A stretch of DNA of 64,000 nucleotides. Origin: CAZGXI01 sp964529715 (GTDB taxonomy: Bacteria; Chloroflexota; Anaerolineae; Aggregatilineales; Ch27). Position numbers and translations under genes: made by a program. Of this stretch, positions 26,606-36,226 are shown in pieces. The stretch covers positions 1 to 64,000 of the forward strand of contig CAZGXI010000013.1 of assembly GCA_964529715.1 (NCBI GenBank). Direction: 5' to 3'. The stretch's first letter is position 1; every line of letters begins with the position of its first letter. The notes under the pieces are model-generated. The model had not been told where the DNA came from. It was given only the letters and a program-made list of their open reading frames with translations, and made no database searches.

Positions 26606-26637
26606 CCGGGTCGCGGCGTCGGAACGACAGGCAGGGA

Positions 26638-27777
26638 TCAGATCCCTACTGTATCCCTGCCTTCCGTAATCGCACCACGTAGACTGAGTTCCTCGGCGAA
26701 ATGACAAGAGACAAAGTGATCGCCTCCACCGCTGTCGAAGGCCGTATCCTCGATGAAGCGCAGGGCCGGCTCTTCACGTCCACAGCGGTCCTGCGCATAA
26801 CGGCAGCGCGGATGAAAGTAGCAGCCAGGCGGCGGATTCGCGGGGTCGGCTACATCCCCTTCCAGCCGAATACGTCGTCCCTGCGCACGGCGACGCGGGT
26901 CGGGGACCGGCACAGCTGACATCAGCGCCTCGGTATACGGGTGTTTGGGATTGGTGTAGAGCGCGGTTGCCTCTGCCGATTCAACCAGCTTACCCACGTA
27001 CATCACGCTCACGCGGTCGCAAATGTGGCGGATGACGCTCAGGTCGTGGGCAATAAACAGATACGTCAGCCCGTATTCATCGCGCAGGTCTTCCATCAGG
27101 TTGAGAATCTGGGCGCGAATAGACACGTCGAGCGCGGAGATCGCTTCGTCGGCAACGATCAAACGCGGGTTTGTCGCCAGCGCGCGGGCAATCACAATGC
27201 GCTGCCGCTCACCGCCGCTAAAGGCATGAGGATAGCGCCGCATGTATTCGGGGCGCAGACCGACCCGGCGCAATAACTGCGCCACCCGATCTTCCAGCTC
27301 GCTGCCGCGCGCCAAGTTGTTGACTTTCAGAACCTCACTCACAATCTCGAAAATCGTCATGCGCGGATTGAGTGACGAATAGGGGTCCTGAAAGATCATA
27401 CGGATTTCCTGGCGATAGGGCCTGAGGTCTTTACGCTCCAGTTTCGCCAGATCGACCGGCGTCGTTGTCATCGTCTGGCCGTCAGGGGACGACACAGCGC
27501 GATGGTAAAGAATCTGCCCGGCGGTCGGCTGGTAAAAGCGCACGATGCAACGCCCGACAGTCGTCTTGCCACAACCGCTTTCACCAACCAACCCCAGCGT
27601 TTCGCCGCGCCGGATATAGAAACTGACATCATCGACCGCTTTGATATAACTCACATCGCGCCCGAACAACCCGCCGTGACGGGAAAACCACATCTTCAGG
27701 TTGCGAACCTCCAGCAGCAGAGGCGCGTCGGCAGCCTGGCTGCGAATCTGCGAGTCTGACGATCTCACTTCAAGCAT
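26638..27777 (-). CDS. Oligopeptide/oligosaccharide-type ABC ATPase (DppF/OppF family)
   Basis: The 379-residue ATPase has Walker [10 protein letters not shown], signature SGGERQR, Walker B LIVADE and the C-terminal Opp/Dpp domain with the Cys cluster [17 protein letters not shown]. The loop after Walker B reads DEAISALD instead of the usual DEPTSALD. Its ATG overlaps the end of the DppD-type gene by 8 bp, showing tight co-translation. It is the last gene of the five-gene transporter operon that starts at 33.2 kb. Confidence 0.93.
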   Translation of the reverse strand: MLEVRSSDSQIRSQAADAPLLLEVRNLKMWFSRHGGLFGRDVSYIKAVDDVSFYIRRGETLGLVGESGCGKTTVGRCIVRFYQPTAGQILYHRAVSSPDGQTMTTTPVDLAKLERKDLRPYRQEIRMIFQDPYSSLNPRMTIFEIVSEVLKVNNLARGSELEDRVAQLLRRVGLRPEYMRRYPHAFSGGERQRIVIARALATNPRLIVADEAISALDVSIRAQILNLMEDLRDEYGLTYLFIAHDLSVIRHICDRVSVMYVGKLVESAEATALYTNPKHPYTEALMSAVPVPDPRRRAQGRRIRLEGDVADPANPPPGCYFHPRCRYAQDRCGREEPALRFIEDTAFDSGGGDHFVSCHFAEELSLRGAITEGRDTVGI

Positions 27778-28828
27778 GGCTCATCTCTTCCATCAAGAAC
27801 TGTTCCCGATACGCATCATCGTACAACAGGCAGCTCACCTCATGGTTTTTGTTGAGGGCAATCGGCTGCGGCTGAATCCGGTTGCATAATCCTGCAACGG
27901 CCCTATCACAGCGTGGGTGAAATGGACACCCGCTGGGACGCTCGAACGGCGAAGGGATCATGCCCCGGATGGGGTCCAGCTTACTACGCACAGGGCCGAT
28001 CTTCGGTATCGACCTCAACAGGGCAACGGTGTAGGGATGCTTTGGGTTGTTGAAAATCGTGTCCACATCGCTGCGTTCGACGACATTGCCCAAGTACATC
28101 ACGGCCACGTCGTCGGCGATCTCTGCCACCACGCCCAGATCGTGCGTAATGAACAGGAGCGCCATTCCATAGTCCTGTTGGAGTTCACGCATCAAATCCA
28201 AAATTTGCGCCTGTGTCGTCACGTCGAGGGCCGTCGTTGGCTCGTCGGCGATGAGCAGCTTAGGATTGCAAGAGAGCGCCATGGCGATCATACATCGCTG
28301 GCGCATCCCGCCGCTGAGCCGGAACGGGTATTCATCGATACGGATTTCCGGCTTGGGGATGCCGACGCGGCGAAGCAGTTCGATGGCGCGATTGCGCGCC
28401 TCCGCCTTCGATACATCGGTATGAAAGCGGATCGCTTCGATGATCTGGTTGCCAACGGTGTACAATGAACTGAGCGAGGTCATCGGCTCCTGGAAGATCA
28501 TGGCGATGTCGTTCCCCCGGATGCTGCGTATCTCCGGCCCGGTCGGACTTAAGGCCGTGATGTCAATCGTCCTCACCCCACCGGACGGCAGCGGCTGGTA
28601 ATAGAGGATTTTCCCGGCCACGATCTTGCCAGGGCGATGCACAATCTGAAGAATAGCGCGGGCCGCTACGCTCTTGCCGCACCCACTCTCCCCCACAATG
28701 CACAACGTTTTGCCCTGATAGACTACATAGCTGACTCCATCGACCGCTTTGATCACCCCTTCGTCGGTGAAAAAATGGAGTTTCAGGTCCCGCATTTCCA
28801 GTAGTACGTCGGATGAGGAATCGGTCAT
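27770..28828 (-). CDS. Oligopeptide/oligosaccharide-type ABC ATPase (DppD/OppD family)
   Basis: Walker A GESGCGKS, signature LSGGMRQR, Walker [13 protein letters not shown] and the C-terminal motif [13 protein letters not shown] identify the second ATPase of the heterodimer. I prefer the ATG at 28828 (352 residues, [12 protein letters not shown]) over an upstream TTG at 28864, although its ribosome-binding site is weak. This transporter has its own ATPases, unlike the three CUT1 systems in the window. Confidence 0.92.
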   Translation of the reverse strand: MTDSSSDVLLEMRDLKLHFFTDEGVIKAVDGVSYVVYQGKTLCIVGESGCGKSVAARAILQIVHRPGKIVAGKILYYQPLPSGGVRTIDITALSPTGPEIRSIRGNDIAMIFQEPMTSLSSLYTVGNQIIEAIRFHTDVSKAEARNRAIELLRRVGIPKPEIRIDEYPFRLSGGMRQRCMIAMALSCNPKLLIADEPTTALDVTTQAQILDLMRELQQDYGMALLFITHDLGVVAEIADDVAVMYLGNVVERSDVDTIFNNPKHPYTVALLRSIPKIGPVRSKLDPIRGMIPSPFERPSGCPFHPRCDRAVAGLCNRIQPQPIALNKNHEVSCLLYDDAYREQFLMEEMSHA

Positions 28829-28890
28829 GTCTTGTTCTCTTGTGTAGACCTGTCCTGAAAGCAAGGAGGGCTGCCGGGTGAGCCTGACGA

Positions 28891-30078
28891 CTAGTGATAA
28901 GGATCGGCGGCGTCACGCAAACCGTCGCCCAAAAAGTTAAACGCCAGCACGGTGATCACCACAGCCGCACCGGGGATCATCAGCCAGGGCATGATGGCAA
29001 TCGCTGCGATGTTCATGGCATCCTGAAGCATGACGCCCCAGCTCACCACAGGTGTCCTCAAGCCCAGGCCGAGGAAGCTGAGGGCGGTCTCGCCCAGGAT
29101 CATGCCCGGAATTGCCAGCGTCGCTGAGGCGATAATGTGGCTCAAAAACGAGGGGACCATGTGCCCGGTGATAATGCGGCGGCGCGGAACACCGTCTAGC
29201 TCAGCAGCCATCACAAAGTCCTCTTCGCGCAGGGCCAGGAACTTGCCGCGCACGACACGCGCCATATCGGTCCAGCGCAGCAGGGAGAGGATGATAGTAA
29301 TCCCAAAGTACACATACACAGGGTCCCAACGAGCCGGCACCGCCGTCGCCAGGGCCATCCACAGGGGGATGTCAGGGACAGAACGCAACACCTCGATAAT
29401 CCGCTGGATGATTGTATCGATCCAGCCACCGATCAGGCCGGAGAACCCGCCCAGCAAAATTCCCAATGTCAGGCTCAAAAACACGCCGACCAAACCGACC
29501 GACAGCGACACCTGGGAGGCATAGATCACCCGGCTAAAAACATCGCGTCCCACGTCATCCGCGCCAAATAGATAGAACGGATCATCCGGGTCGATTGGGC
29601 CGAAGAAGTGTATATCCGAGGTCACGGCCAGGGTATTGATCCCACCGATGGGAATGCCGTGCAGGCCGATCCGGTATGAATCACCGTGCACGAAAAAGCC
29701 GAGTGGAATCTTGGTCTCCTCATCAACGGTATAAGTCCGTCGATAGGTGAGTGGGTCTGTTTCCTGCCGGTAGCCATAGACAAAGGGGCCGAAGTTGCCC
29801 TCAGCGTCGAACCAGTGGATGGTTTGTGGTGGGGCCTGGGTATAACGTCGGTTATAACTGTCCGTCGCATGTGGCGCGAAAAAGCCGGCGAAAAAAGCGA
29901 GAACGTACAGGCAGATAAGAATCACCAGGCTGACCATCGCCAGACGATGTTTACGAAACTTCCACCACATCAGCCGCCACTGTGAGGCTACGACCACACG
30001 GGGCATCACTTCGTCCACACCGGAAACAGCGTCGGAACGAGGAGCCAGTTCAGGAACTTCCGCTGCTTTGTTCACCAT
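28891..30078 (-). CDS. ABC permease, DppC/OppC type
   Basis: The ATG at 30078 has AGGAGG just upstream and is preferred to the longer frame that overlaps the DppB-type gene. The 395-residue product has a cytoplasmic N-terminus, a first membrane segment (HRLAMVSLVILICLYVLAFF), an external insert of about 110 residues, then the permease core with GADDVGRDVFSRVIYASQVS and LGLGLRTPVVSWGVML. The large external insert occurs in many family members linked to oligosaccharide rather than peptide uptake. Confidence 0.92.
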   Translation of the reverse strand: MVNKAAEVPELAPRSDAVSGVDEVMPRVVVASQWRLMWWKFRKHRLAMVSLVILICLYVLAFFAGFFAPHATDSYNRRYTQAPPQTIHWFDAEGNFGPFVYGYRQETDPLTYRRTYTVDEETKIPLGFFVHGDSYRIGLHGIPIGGINTLAVTSDIHFFGPIDPDDPFYLFGADDVGRDVFSRVIYASQVSLSVGLVGVFLSLTLGILLGGFSGLIGGWIDTIIQRIIEVLRSVPDIPLWMALATAVPARWDPVYVYFGITIILSLLRWTDMARVVRGKFLALREEDFVMAAELDGVPRRRIITGHMVPSFLSHIIASATLAIPGMILGETALSFLGLGLRTPVVSWGVMLQDAMNIAAIAIMPWLMIPGAAVVITVLAFNFLGDGLRDAADPYH

Positions 30079-30091
30079 ATGGCCTCCTCGT

Positions 30092-31093
30092 CTACTTCGC
30101 CTCATAGCGGATACGCGGATCCAGCCATGCCAACAAAATGTCGGATAGTAACATGCCAACGATGGTCAGCAAGCTCAACAACATCAGGAAGCCGGCAGCC
30201 AGGAACATATCCTGTTGCCGCAGCGCCTCAAGCAGAATTGGGCCGGTGGTCGGCAGGTTCAGGACGATGGAGACAATGGCTTCCCCCGCAACCAGGCTGG
30301 GCAGCACCCAGGCCATACCACTCACAAACGGGTTCATGGCATGGCGAAGGGGATACTTGATCAACAGACGCCACTCTGGCAACCCTTTGGCACGCGCCGT
30401 CTCGACATAAGGCTTGTGCAGCTCATCGAGCAGGTTTGCGCGCATGGTACGGATCAGCCCGGCGGTTCCCCCGATACCAATAATAATCATGGGAATCCAC
30501 AGATGCTTGAACAGATCGATAACGCGCTCGATGCTCCAGGGAGCATGTTCAAATTCGGGTGAGAACAGCCCGCTCAAACTGACGTTTCCATACTTGAACG
30601 CCAGGAACATTAGCACCAGGGCGATGAGAAAACTGGGAGTCGCCAAGCCAATGAAGCCGATGAAACTGAAAATGTAGTCCGCCAGGCTGTACTGGCGCAC
30701 AGCAGAAAGCACACCGATAGGCAATGCGACGACCCAGGTGAAGATAAAACTGGCAAACGATACCACCAGGGTCATGCCGATACGATCTCTGATCATATCT
30801 ACGGCAGGTTCGGAGTACTGGAAGGAATACCCAAAGTCGGCATGAAGCACGATATTGCCGATCCACTTCAAGTACTGCACGGTTACGGGTTCGTTCAGCC
30901 CGTAACGCTCACGCATAGCCGCTTCAAACTCCGGCGTCCAGGTTACACCGCCGGTCGTCTGGTTGCGCATGTTTTCCAGCATGTTGGTGACGTAATCGCC
31001 GGGGGGAAGCTGGATCGTGATGAACACCAGGATCGAGATGACGAACAGAGTCGGAAGGACGTACAACAGGCGCTTCAAGATATACTTCAGCAT
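30092..31093 (-). CDS. ABC permease, DppB/OppB type
   Basis: The 333-residue product begins LKYILKRLLYVLPTLFVISI and has the typical ILPPG-like external start (IQLPPGDYVTNML) and the EAA-like loop YVETARAKGLPEWRLLIKY. GAGGAG lies 9 bases before the ATG. It is the first permease gene after the binding protein, separated by a 167-bp spacer with a strong stem-loop. Confidence 0.93.
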   Translation of the reverse strand: MLKYILKRLLYVLPTLFVISILVFITIQLPPGDYVTNMLENMRNQTTGGVTWTPEFEAAMRERYGLNEPVTVQYLKWIGNIVLHADFGYSFQYSEPAVDMIRDRIGMTLVVSFASFIFTWVVALPIGVLSAVRQYSLADYIFSFIGFIGLATPSFLIALVLMFLAFKYGNVSLSGLFSPEFEHAPWSIERVIDLFKHLWIPMIIIGIGGTAGLIRTMRANLLDELHKPYVETARAKGLPEWRLLIKYPLRHAMNPFVSGMAWVLPSLVAGEAIVSIVLNLPTTGPILLEALRQQDMFLAAGFLMLLSLLTIVGMLLSDILLAWLDPRIRYEAK

Positions 31094-31216
31094 CAGAATT
31101 TGCTCCTCACCACGCCGCAGGGAACACCTTTCGGATGCACAGGCTACAGCCCTCCCTCATCACCAAGCCGGTCAAGTACGCTGCGCCTTCACGGATAGCA
31201 TCCCGCAGCTTTGGGA

Positions 31217-31243
31217 TAGGGGCGACCGCTCGGGTCGCCCCTA
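31217..31243 (-). promoter_or_regulatory. Perfect 11-bp stem-loop between binding-protein and DppB-type genes
   Basis: TAGGGGCGACC and GGTCGCCCCTA pair perfectly with a 5-base loop, 17 bases after the binding-protein stop. It is placed like the hairpins at 21351, 36183, 42201 and 61220 but has a different sequence. Confidence 0.7.
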
Positions 31244-31260
31244 CGCAGATCGACTGCTCG

Positions 31261-33207
31261 TTACTGGGTGAAATACCACTGCTCAGGGAAGGCGATGTTA
31301 ACCCCACCCGGATTCCAGCCGTTCACCCAGGTAGCCGGCACGTTGGCGAGCCGGGCGCTTAGCGGACGGTAGCTGGGGGACGCGCTGGAGATTCCGATCA
31401 CCCAGAAGTTATCGGCGGCGATTTGAAGAACCTGCTGCATCAGCGCGATCCGTTCTTCGGAGGTCGGCGCCTGGCGCACACGCTCGTAGAGATGGATGAG
31501 GTCCTGGATTTCCTGCGGCGGCTCAACACCGGCAGGGTTATTTGGCTCCAGATACCAGATGTTCCAGGCGTTGCCCCAGATAGACTGCCCATGCACCGGC
31601 ACAAAGTAGCGTGGGTCTGTGATGGCGGTGATACCGTAGCCACCCTCGCCGGTGAAAATAGTGGCTTCCATCGTGTTTTCGTTGCGACGCTCGGTCCAGA
31701 TCTCGTTATCCACCACATCCACGATAATGTCCACACCGACGTCGGCAAAGTACTGCTTCAGCAGTTCGGCCACATCGGAGAAACGCAGACCATAGTCCCC
31801 ACTCTGAACAGTGAAAACTATCGAGAGCTTTTCACCCGTCGCCGGGTCGATGCGCCAGCCATCGGCATCACGGTCTGGCAACACGTTGTCCAGGTACTGG
31901 TTCGCCAGATCGACGTCGTAGTCGAGATACTGGTTCGTCAACTGCTCGTTGTAAAGCGGCGAGTTTTCCAGCGGGGAAATCTGGCGCGGTACGCCCTGAC
32001 CGAAGTAGACGATGTCGATGATCTCCTCGCGGTCGATGGCATACGACATGCCGATGCGGAAATCGCGCTGGCTGAAGATATGAGCGAAATCGGGGTGCGT
32101 TATGTTGAACATCACGCTGACCGTCCCGCCGCCTTCGCTCTGAATAGGATAGATGCGCAACCCAGAAGTGGCCTCATTTTCAAAAAACAACGGGCGCTGT
32201 TCATCGGTGGTGTTCGCCATCGTATCATATTCGCCCGCCAGCACATCCACCAGCATCGTCTCATCGTCCTGATAGGCCGTGCCGATAATGCGGTCGATGT
32301 AGGGAAGCTGGTTGCCCTCGGCGTCCACCCAGTAATAGTACGGGTTACGTTCCGCGATGAACTGCGTACCAGTGCCCATCGGCTGGGTGTAAATCCAGGG
32401 GAAGAGAGTCGGATAGTTCGGGTCGCGGCTGATAACGGCAGGGTCTGTGCCAGGGCCGACGGCTGAATGCGCCTGGAACAGCGATACCCAGTCAGACGCC
32501 CCTTCGGTCTGCGCAATCAGTTCGTCAATGCCGTCGGGATTGTAGTCGATATGGAACTGTTGCAGATAGTGCTTGGGAGCCGTAACCAGTTCCCAGCCTG
32601 GCCAGCCGCACATGTTCAGCAGGAACATGCCGTAGGGTACGTCGAACGTAATTGTGAAGGTGTAGTCGTCGATTTTTTCCACCAGCGGGGCCGCATTGCC
32701 CGGTCTCAACCAGCCTGCCGGGAACGTACCGGCATTGATCTCTTCGTTCGCCATGATGTCATTGACGGCGAACAACACGTCATCAGCGGTGAAAGGCACA
32801 CCATCGGACCACTTGAGACCCTCGCGCAGATGGAAGGTGTAAACGGTCGCATCCTCGTTGACGTCAACGCTCTCGGCAATGTTTGGAACCCAGTCGGAGT
32901 AGTCCTGATTCCAGCTAACCAGGCCTTTCCAGAAGGTCCAGAATACCATCTGGCTGGACCAGAACGAGTCGCCGACGAAAGGATCACGGAAATCGCCGCC
33001 GTAAGTGCCGATTTGCGACCCAGGCAGCGCGATCACGCGCGGATTGAGGGGCAAACGTTCTTCAACGGGCGGCAGTTCCCCGGCGGCCACACGCGCGGCC
33101 AGCATCGGCGCCTCGCCATATCGACGGCCTTCTTGCGCGGTAATCGAGGTGAGCGGCAGGGCGAGCATCGCCGCCAGGAGGAGTAAAAGTACAGCGCGGT
33201 ATTTCAT
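31261..33207 (-). CDS. Family 5 extracellular solute-binding protein
   Basis: The 648-residue product has a signal peptide (about 1-24, LPLTSITAQEG) and the SBP_bac_5 fold (TVYTFHLREGLKWSDGVPFTADDVLFAV; FRIGMSYAIDREEIIDIVYFGQG; LLKQYFADVGVDIIVDVVDN). Peptide-binding members are about 530-550 residues; long ones near 620-660 residues are often oligosaccharide binders in Thermotoga and Chloroflexota. AGGAGA 9 bases upstream supports the start. Its place inside a glycan locus, downstream of a LacI gene, favours an oligosaccharide ligand; this is inference. Confidence 0.9.
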   Translation of the reverse strand: MKYRAVLLLLLAAMLALPLTSITAQEGRRYGEAPMLAARVAAGELPPVEERLPLNPRVIALPGSQIGTYGGDFRDPFVGDSFWSSQMVFWTFWKGLVSWNQDYSDWVPNIAESVDVNEDATVYTFHLREGLKWSDGVPFTADDVLFAVNDIMANEEINAGTFPAGWLRPGNAAPLVEKIDDYTFTITFDVPYGMFLLNMCGWPGWELVTAPKHYLQQFHIDYNPDGIDELIAQTEGASDWVSLFQAHSAVGPGTDPAVISRDPNYPTLFPWIYTQPMGTGTQFIAERNPYYYWVDAEGNQLPYIDRIIGTAYQDDETMLVDVLAGEYDTMANTTDEQRPLFFENEATSGLRIYPIQSEGGGTVSVMFNITHPDFAHIFSQRDFRIGMSYAIDREEIIDIVYFGQGVPRQISPLENSPLYNEQLTNQYLDYDVDLANQYLDNVLPDRDADGWRIDPATGEKLSIVFTVQSGDYGLRFSDVAELLKQYFADVGVDIIVDVVDNEIWTERRNENTMEATIFTGEGGYGITAITDPRYFVPVHGQSIWGNAWNIWYLEPNNPAGVEPPQEIQDLIHLYERVRQAPTSEERIALMQQVLQIAADNFWVIGISSASPSYRPLSARLANVPATWVNGWNPGGVNIAFPEQWYFTQ

Positions 33208-33397
33208 GTGCCTGATCTCCTAGTGTGTGCTTGGCAACCGACCAGAAGAATATGCAGCGTTTCATTCGTGGGGCGATAGACCATTCCTTTCCCTGCGAAC
33301 CGACGGCGACACAGGCAGACATCACGTCCCCATGCGCCCCTGGATCACAGACGTGAACTCAGTTTTCCAGGTGCAGATGCACAAACAACATCGAAGG

Positions 33398-34426
33398 CTA
33401 TTTGGCCGGCCCGGTGCTACTGCGAATCACCAGCCGGGGAGAGATCAGAATTTGCTCAGGTTCGTCCAACTTACCCTCCAACATGCGGAGGAGCATATCT
33501 ACCGCCCTATATCCCATAAAATGCGAGGGGAAATCGATGTGTGTCGTGGGCGGCATACTCAGTTCGGCGATTTGTTCTGTCATAAGGGCGATTAGGGAGC
33601 AGTCGTCGGGGATATTGCGCCCGCGTTTTCTTAGGGCCTGAATAATGCTCAGCGACGCAAATTCGTGCGTGGTGACAACAGCAGTCAATGCAGGTTGTTC
33701 ATCTAGCAAATCCAACATCGCCTGAAAAATATCGCGCGGGGTGTAGCTCACCTCCCGATAGAACGCCGAAAGCCCATAGGTTTGCAGCGCCCGCTGGTAG
33801 CCCGCCCAGCCACGGACCGCCGGGCCATAACCAGCCTGACGCATCTCCGCAGGCAAGGCCAAAAAGCCGATGTGTCGATGACCGAGCGCCACCACATGCT
33901 CGAAGGCGCTCACTACCGCCGCCTCGAAATCCAGATCGATAAAACTCAACCCCGTGTTGTCGGCGCAGTGCCCGATCATGACAAAGGGACACTCTTTGCT
34001 ACGGAGCAGGTCCACACGCCAATCTTGCTCGTAAATCTGCATAAGAATCAGCCCGTCAGCCTGAGCGCCACGATAGAGATTGAGCAGTCCCTGTTTGGTC
34101 ACGGGCGCCGTGAGCAGACTGAAAAAGAAGCCCCGTTCGGCGGCAGCGGCAGCAGCTCCGATGATGAAATCTGTCTCCAGGCAGTTAAACGGCAGGTTTG
34201 GGTATTTCAGCGGGAAAAGCAGCGCGACGTTGCGCGTTTTTCCAGCGCGCAGGCGTTGTGCCTGTGCATGAGGAATGTAGCCCAATTCCTCGATCACCTG
34301 CTGTACCCGCTGACGGGTAGCCAGCGCGACATCGTCCTTACCGTTGAGAATACGGGATACTGTCGAGACAGAAACATTCGCTGCTCTGGCAACGTCAGCG
34401 ATGGTTAACCCTTCGGATTTGTCCAT
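33398..34426 (-). CDS. LacI-family transcriptional regulator
   Basis: The 342-residue product begins with the LacI DNA-binding domain (LTIADVARAANVSVSTVSRI, LNGKDDVALATRQRVQQVI) and a sensor domain (ADGLILMQIYEQ, GHRHIGFLALPA). The end part lacks the usual GFDD; it reads CSLIALMTEQIAELSMPP. The gene sits between the family-5 transporter operon on its own strand and the divergent CUT1/alpha-xylosidase operon. The intergenic region carries a perfect 24-bp palindrome and a near copy, its probable operators. Confidence 0.93.
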   Translation of the reverse strand: MDKSEGLTIADVARAANVSVSTVSRILNGKDDVALATRQRVQQVIEELGYIPHAQAQRLRAGKTRNVALLFPLKYPNLPFNCLETDFIIGAAAAAAERGFFFSLLTAPVTKQGLLNLYRGAQADGLILMQIYEQDWRVDLLRSKECPFVMIGHCADNTGLSFIDLDFEAAVVSAFEHVVALGHRHIGFLALPAEMRQAGYGPAVRGWAGYQRALQTYGLSAFYREVSYTPRDIFQAMLDLLDEQPALTAVVTTHEFASLSIIQALRKRGRNIPDDCSLIALMTEQIAELSMPPTTHIDFPSHFMGYRAVDMLLRMLEGKLDEPEQILISPRLVIRSSTGPAK

Positions 34427-34452
34427 AGGCTTTGGGGTAGAACTTACCTAAA

Positions 34453-34482
34453 TCGATTCCGGTATCGTTTCTGGTATCATTT
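34453..34482. promoter_or_regulatory. Operator-like site near the LacI gene start
   Basis: CGATTCCGGTATCG at 34454-34467 differs at one base from the core of the 24-bp palindrome at 34635. Two direct repeats, GGTATCGTTT (34461) and GGTATCATTT (34473), overlap it. The location, about 30 bp upstream of the LacI start on the minus strand, fits autoregulation. Confidence 0.55.
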
Positions 34483-34634
34483 TCATATAGCATAAAGGCG
34501 TTGCCACCAATTGTCAACACTATGATTGGTGGTTCAGAATGTCGGTAGGCAGCTCCATGACGCCGGTTATCCGGCAACCGCCCTGATCCGCCAACGCACT
34601 CGTAGACAAAGGCGCACAATTCTGCTACACTGAT

Positions 34635-34658
34635 GGTATCGATTCCGGAATCGATACC
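34635..34658. promoter_or_regulatory. Perfect 24-bp palindrome, probable LacI operator
   Basis: The half-site GGTATCGATTCC is followed immediately by its reverse complement, giving a perfect 24-bp palindrome centred on CCGG. It lies about 205 bp before the binding-protein start and 210 bp before the divergent LacI start. Perfect palindromes of this kind with a central CG step are typical of LacI-family operators. Confidence 0.75.
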
Positions 34659-34863
34659 GAATCCTCAAGAGTGGCCTGTCGTGATGGGGAAATGTATATG
34701 CAGGCTACTATCCGGCCCCACGCTGACGACAGACACCCTCATCCACCAACAAGGCAAGCTGGTTGACCTGGGTATTGCAAAGGAGCTGCCTATTGATTAA
34801 GCCAAATCCGCCCAAGCACCACATTTTTTGCGCTGTGCATACTACTCGAACGGGAGGAGTGAG

Positions 34864-36144
34864 ATGCAAATCAAAGCCTTTCGACTGGTAGCCGTCTTGC
34901 TGGCGATCATCCTGCTGGCAGCGTCGCAAGTCTCCCTAGCGCAAGAGCCTAGCGTCCTGACGATCTGGCACTATGAGTCCCCGACGGGCGCGATGGGAAT
35001 CGCGTGGGCAGCGGCCATCGAACAGTTCCAGGCCACCCACCCCGGCGTCACCGTCGAATTGGAAGAACGGGGCTTCGAGGAGATTCGGCAAACCGCCCCA
35101 ATGATTCTAAACTCGGACGAAGTGCCGGACGTGATGGAATACAACAAAGGCAACGCGACTGCCGGCTTTTTGTCGCAGCAGGGACTGCTGACCGACCTCA
35201 CTGAAGTGGCCCTGGAGCGCGGCTGGGATGAGATTCTCAGCCCCAGCCTACAAACAACCTGCCTCTACGAGGACGGGGTCATGGGGTCCGGGGCGTGGTA
35301 TGGCGTCACCAATTACGGTGAGTACGTGATGGTGTATTACAACCAGGACATGTTTGCCGAGTACGGCGTCGAGGTGCCCACCACGCTGGAAGAGTTCGAG
35401 GCCGTGATGGACACGTTCGTTGAGGCCGGTATCGTGCCTTTGAGCGTTGGCGCCAGCGAGTACCCGGCGCAGCAAATCTGGTATGAACTGGTGCTCAGCC
35501 AGGTGGACCGCGATTGGATCAATGCCTTTGAGCTTTATCAGGGCGAGGTTGACTTTCATGGGCCGGAGTTTGTCTTCGGGACCGAGAAAATGGTGGATTG
35601 GGTCGCACGCGGCTACATCGATCCTGCCGCGACCGGTATCCCGGCAGAGGACATGGGTCTGGCGTTCGAGAGCGGCCAGAACCCGATGATGATTTCCGGG
35701 AGCTGGTGGTATGGCCGCTTCATGAACGAAATCCAGGATTTCGCGTGGGGGACTTTCCTCTTCCCCGGCAACACGTTCCACCCCGGCTCCGGCGGCAATA
35801 TCTGGGTTGTGCCTGAGCGGGCAGACGCTAAAGAACTGGCCTACGACTTCATCGACATCACCATGCAGCCGGACATTCAGAATATCCTGGGCAACGCCGG
35901 CGGCGTCCCGGTAAACGCCGACGCGGACGCGATTACCGATCCGCAAATCCAGGGGTTAATCGAGAACTTCAACACCATCGTGGAAACCGACGGCCTGGCA
36001 TTCTACCCCGACTGGCCTGTGCCCGGTTACTATGACGTGCTCGTTTCGGGCGTGCAGGAATTGATCGCTGGGTCCATGTCGCCCGACGAGTTTCTCACGT
36101 ACATTGAAGGCCCCTATGCCGAACAGGTCGCAGGTCTTGAATAA
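34864..36144 (+). CDS. CUT1 sugar-binding protein
   Basis: GGGAGGAG 5 bases before the ATG at 34864 fixes the start. The 426-residue product has a signal peptide (VAVLLAIILLAASQVSLAQE) and a family 1 binding fold (SVLTIWHYESPTGAMG; VPDVMEYNKGNATAGFLSQQG; PMMISGSWWYGRFMNE). It is the first gene of an operon with two permeases and a YicI-type alpha-xylosidase, so the ligand is probably a xylosyl-bearing oligosaccharide such as a xyloglucan fragment. Confidence 0.92.
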   Translation: MQIKAFRLVAVLLAIILLAASQVSLAQEPSVLTIWHYESPTGAMGIAWAAAIEQFQATHPGVTVELEERGFEEIRQTAPMILNSDEVPDVMEYNKGNATAGFLSQQGLLTDLTEVALERGWDEILSPSLQTTCLYEDGVMGSGAWYGVTNYGEYVMVYYNQDMFAEYGVEVPTTLEEFEAVMDTFVEAGIVPLSVGASEYPAQQIWYELVLSQVDRDWINAFELYQGEVDFHGPEFVFGTEKMVDWVARGYIDPAATGIPAEDMGLAFESGQNPMMISGSWWYGRFMNEIQDFAWGTFLFPGNTFHPGSGGNIWVVPERADAKELAYDFIDITMQPDIQNILGNAGGVPVNADADAITDPQIQGLIENFNTIVETDGLAFYPDWPVPGYYDVLVSGVQELIAGSMSPDEFLTYIEGPYAEQVAGLE

Positions 36145-36182
36145 GGCCACCTACTACAACATCTGATCTTGATAAAAACCAA

Positions 36183-36210
36183 AGGCAGCGCCTCGTCTGG
36201 GGCGCTGCCT
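36183..36210 (+). promoter_or_regulatory. Perfect 10-bp stem-loop between binding-protein and permease genes
   Basis: AGGCAGCGCC and GGCGCTGCCT pair perfectly with an 8-base loop, 38 bases after the binding-protein stop and 16 bases before the next ATG. The short distance to the next start also allows an effect on its translation. Confidence 0.7.
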
Positions 36211-36226
36211 GCAGAGAGATAGCGCC

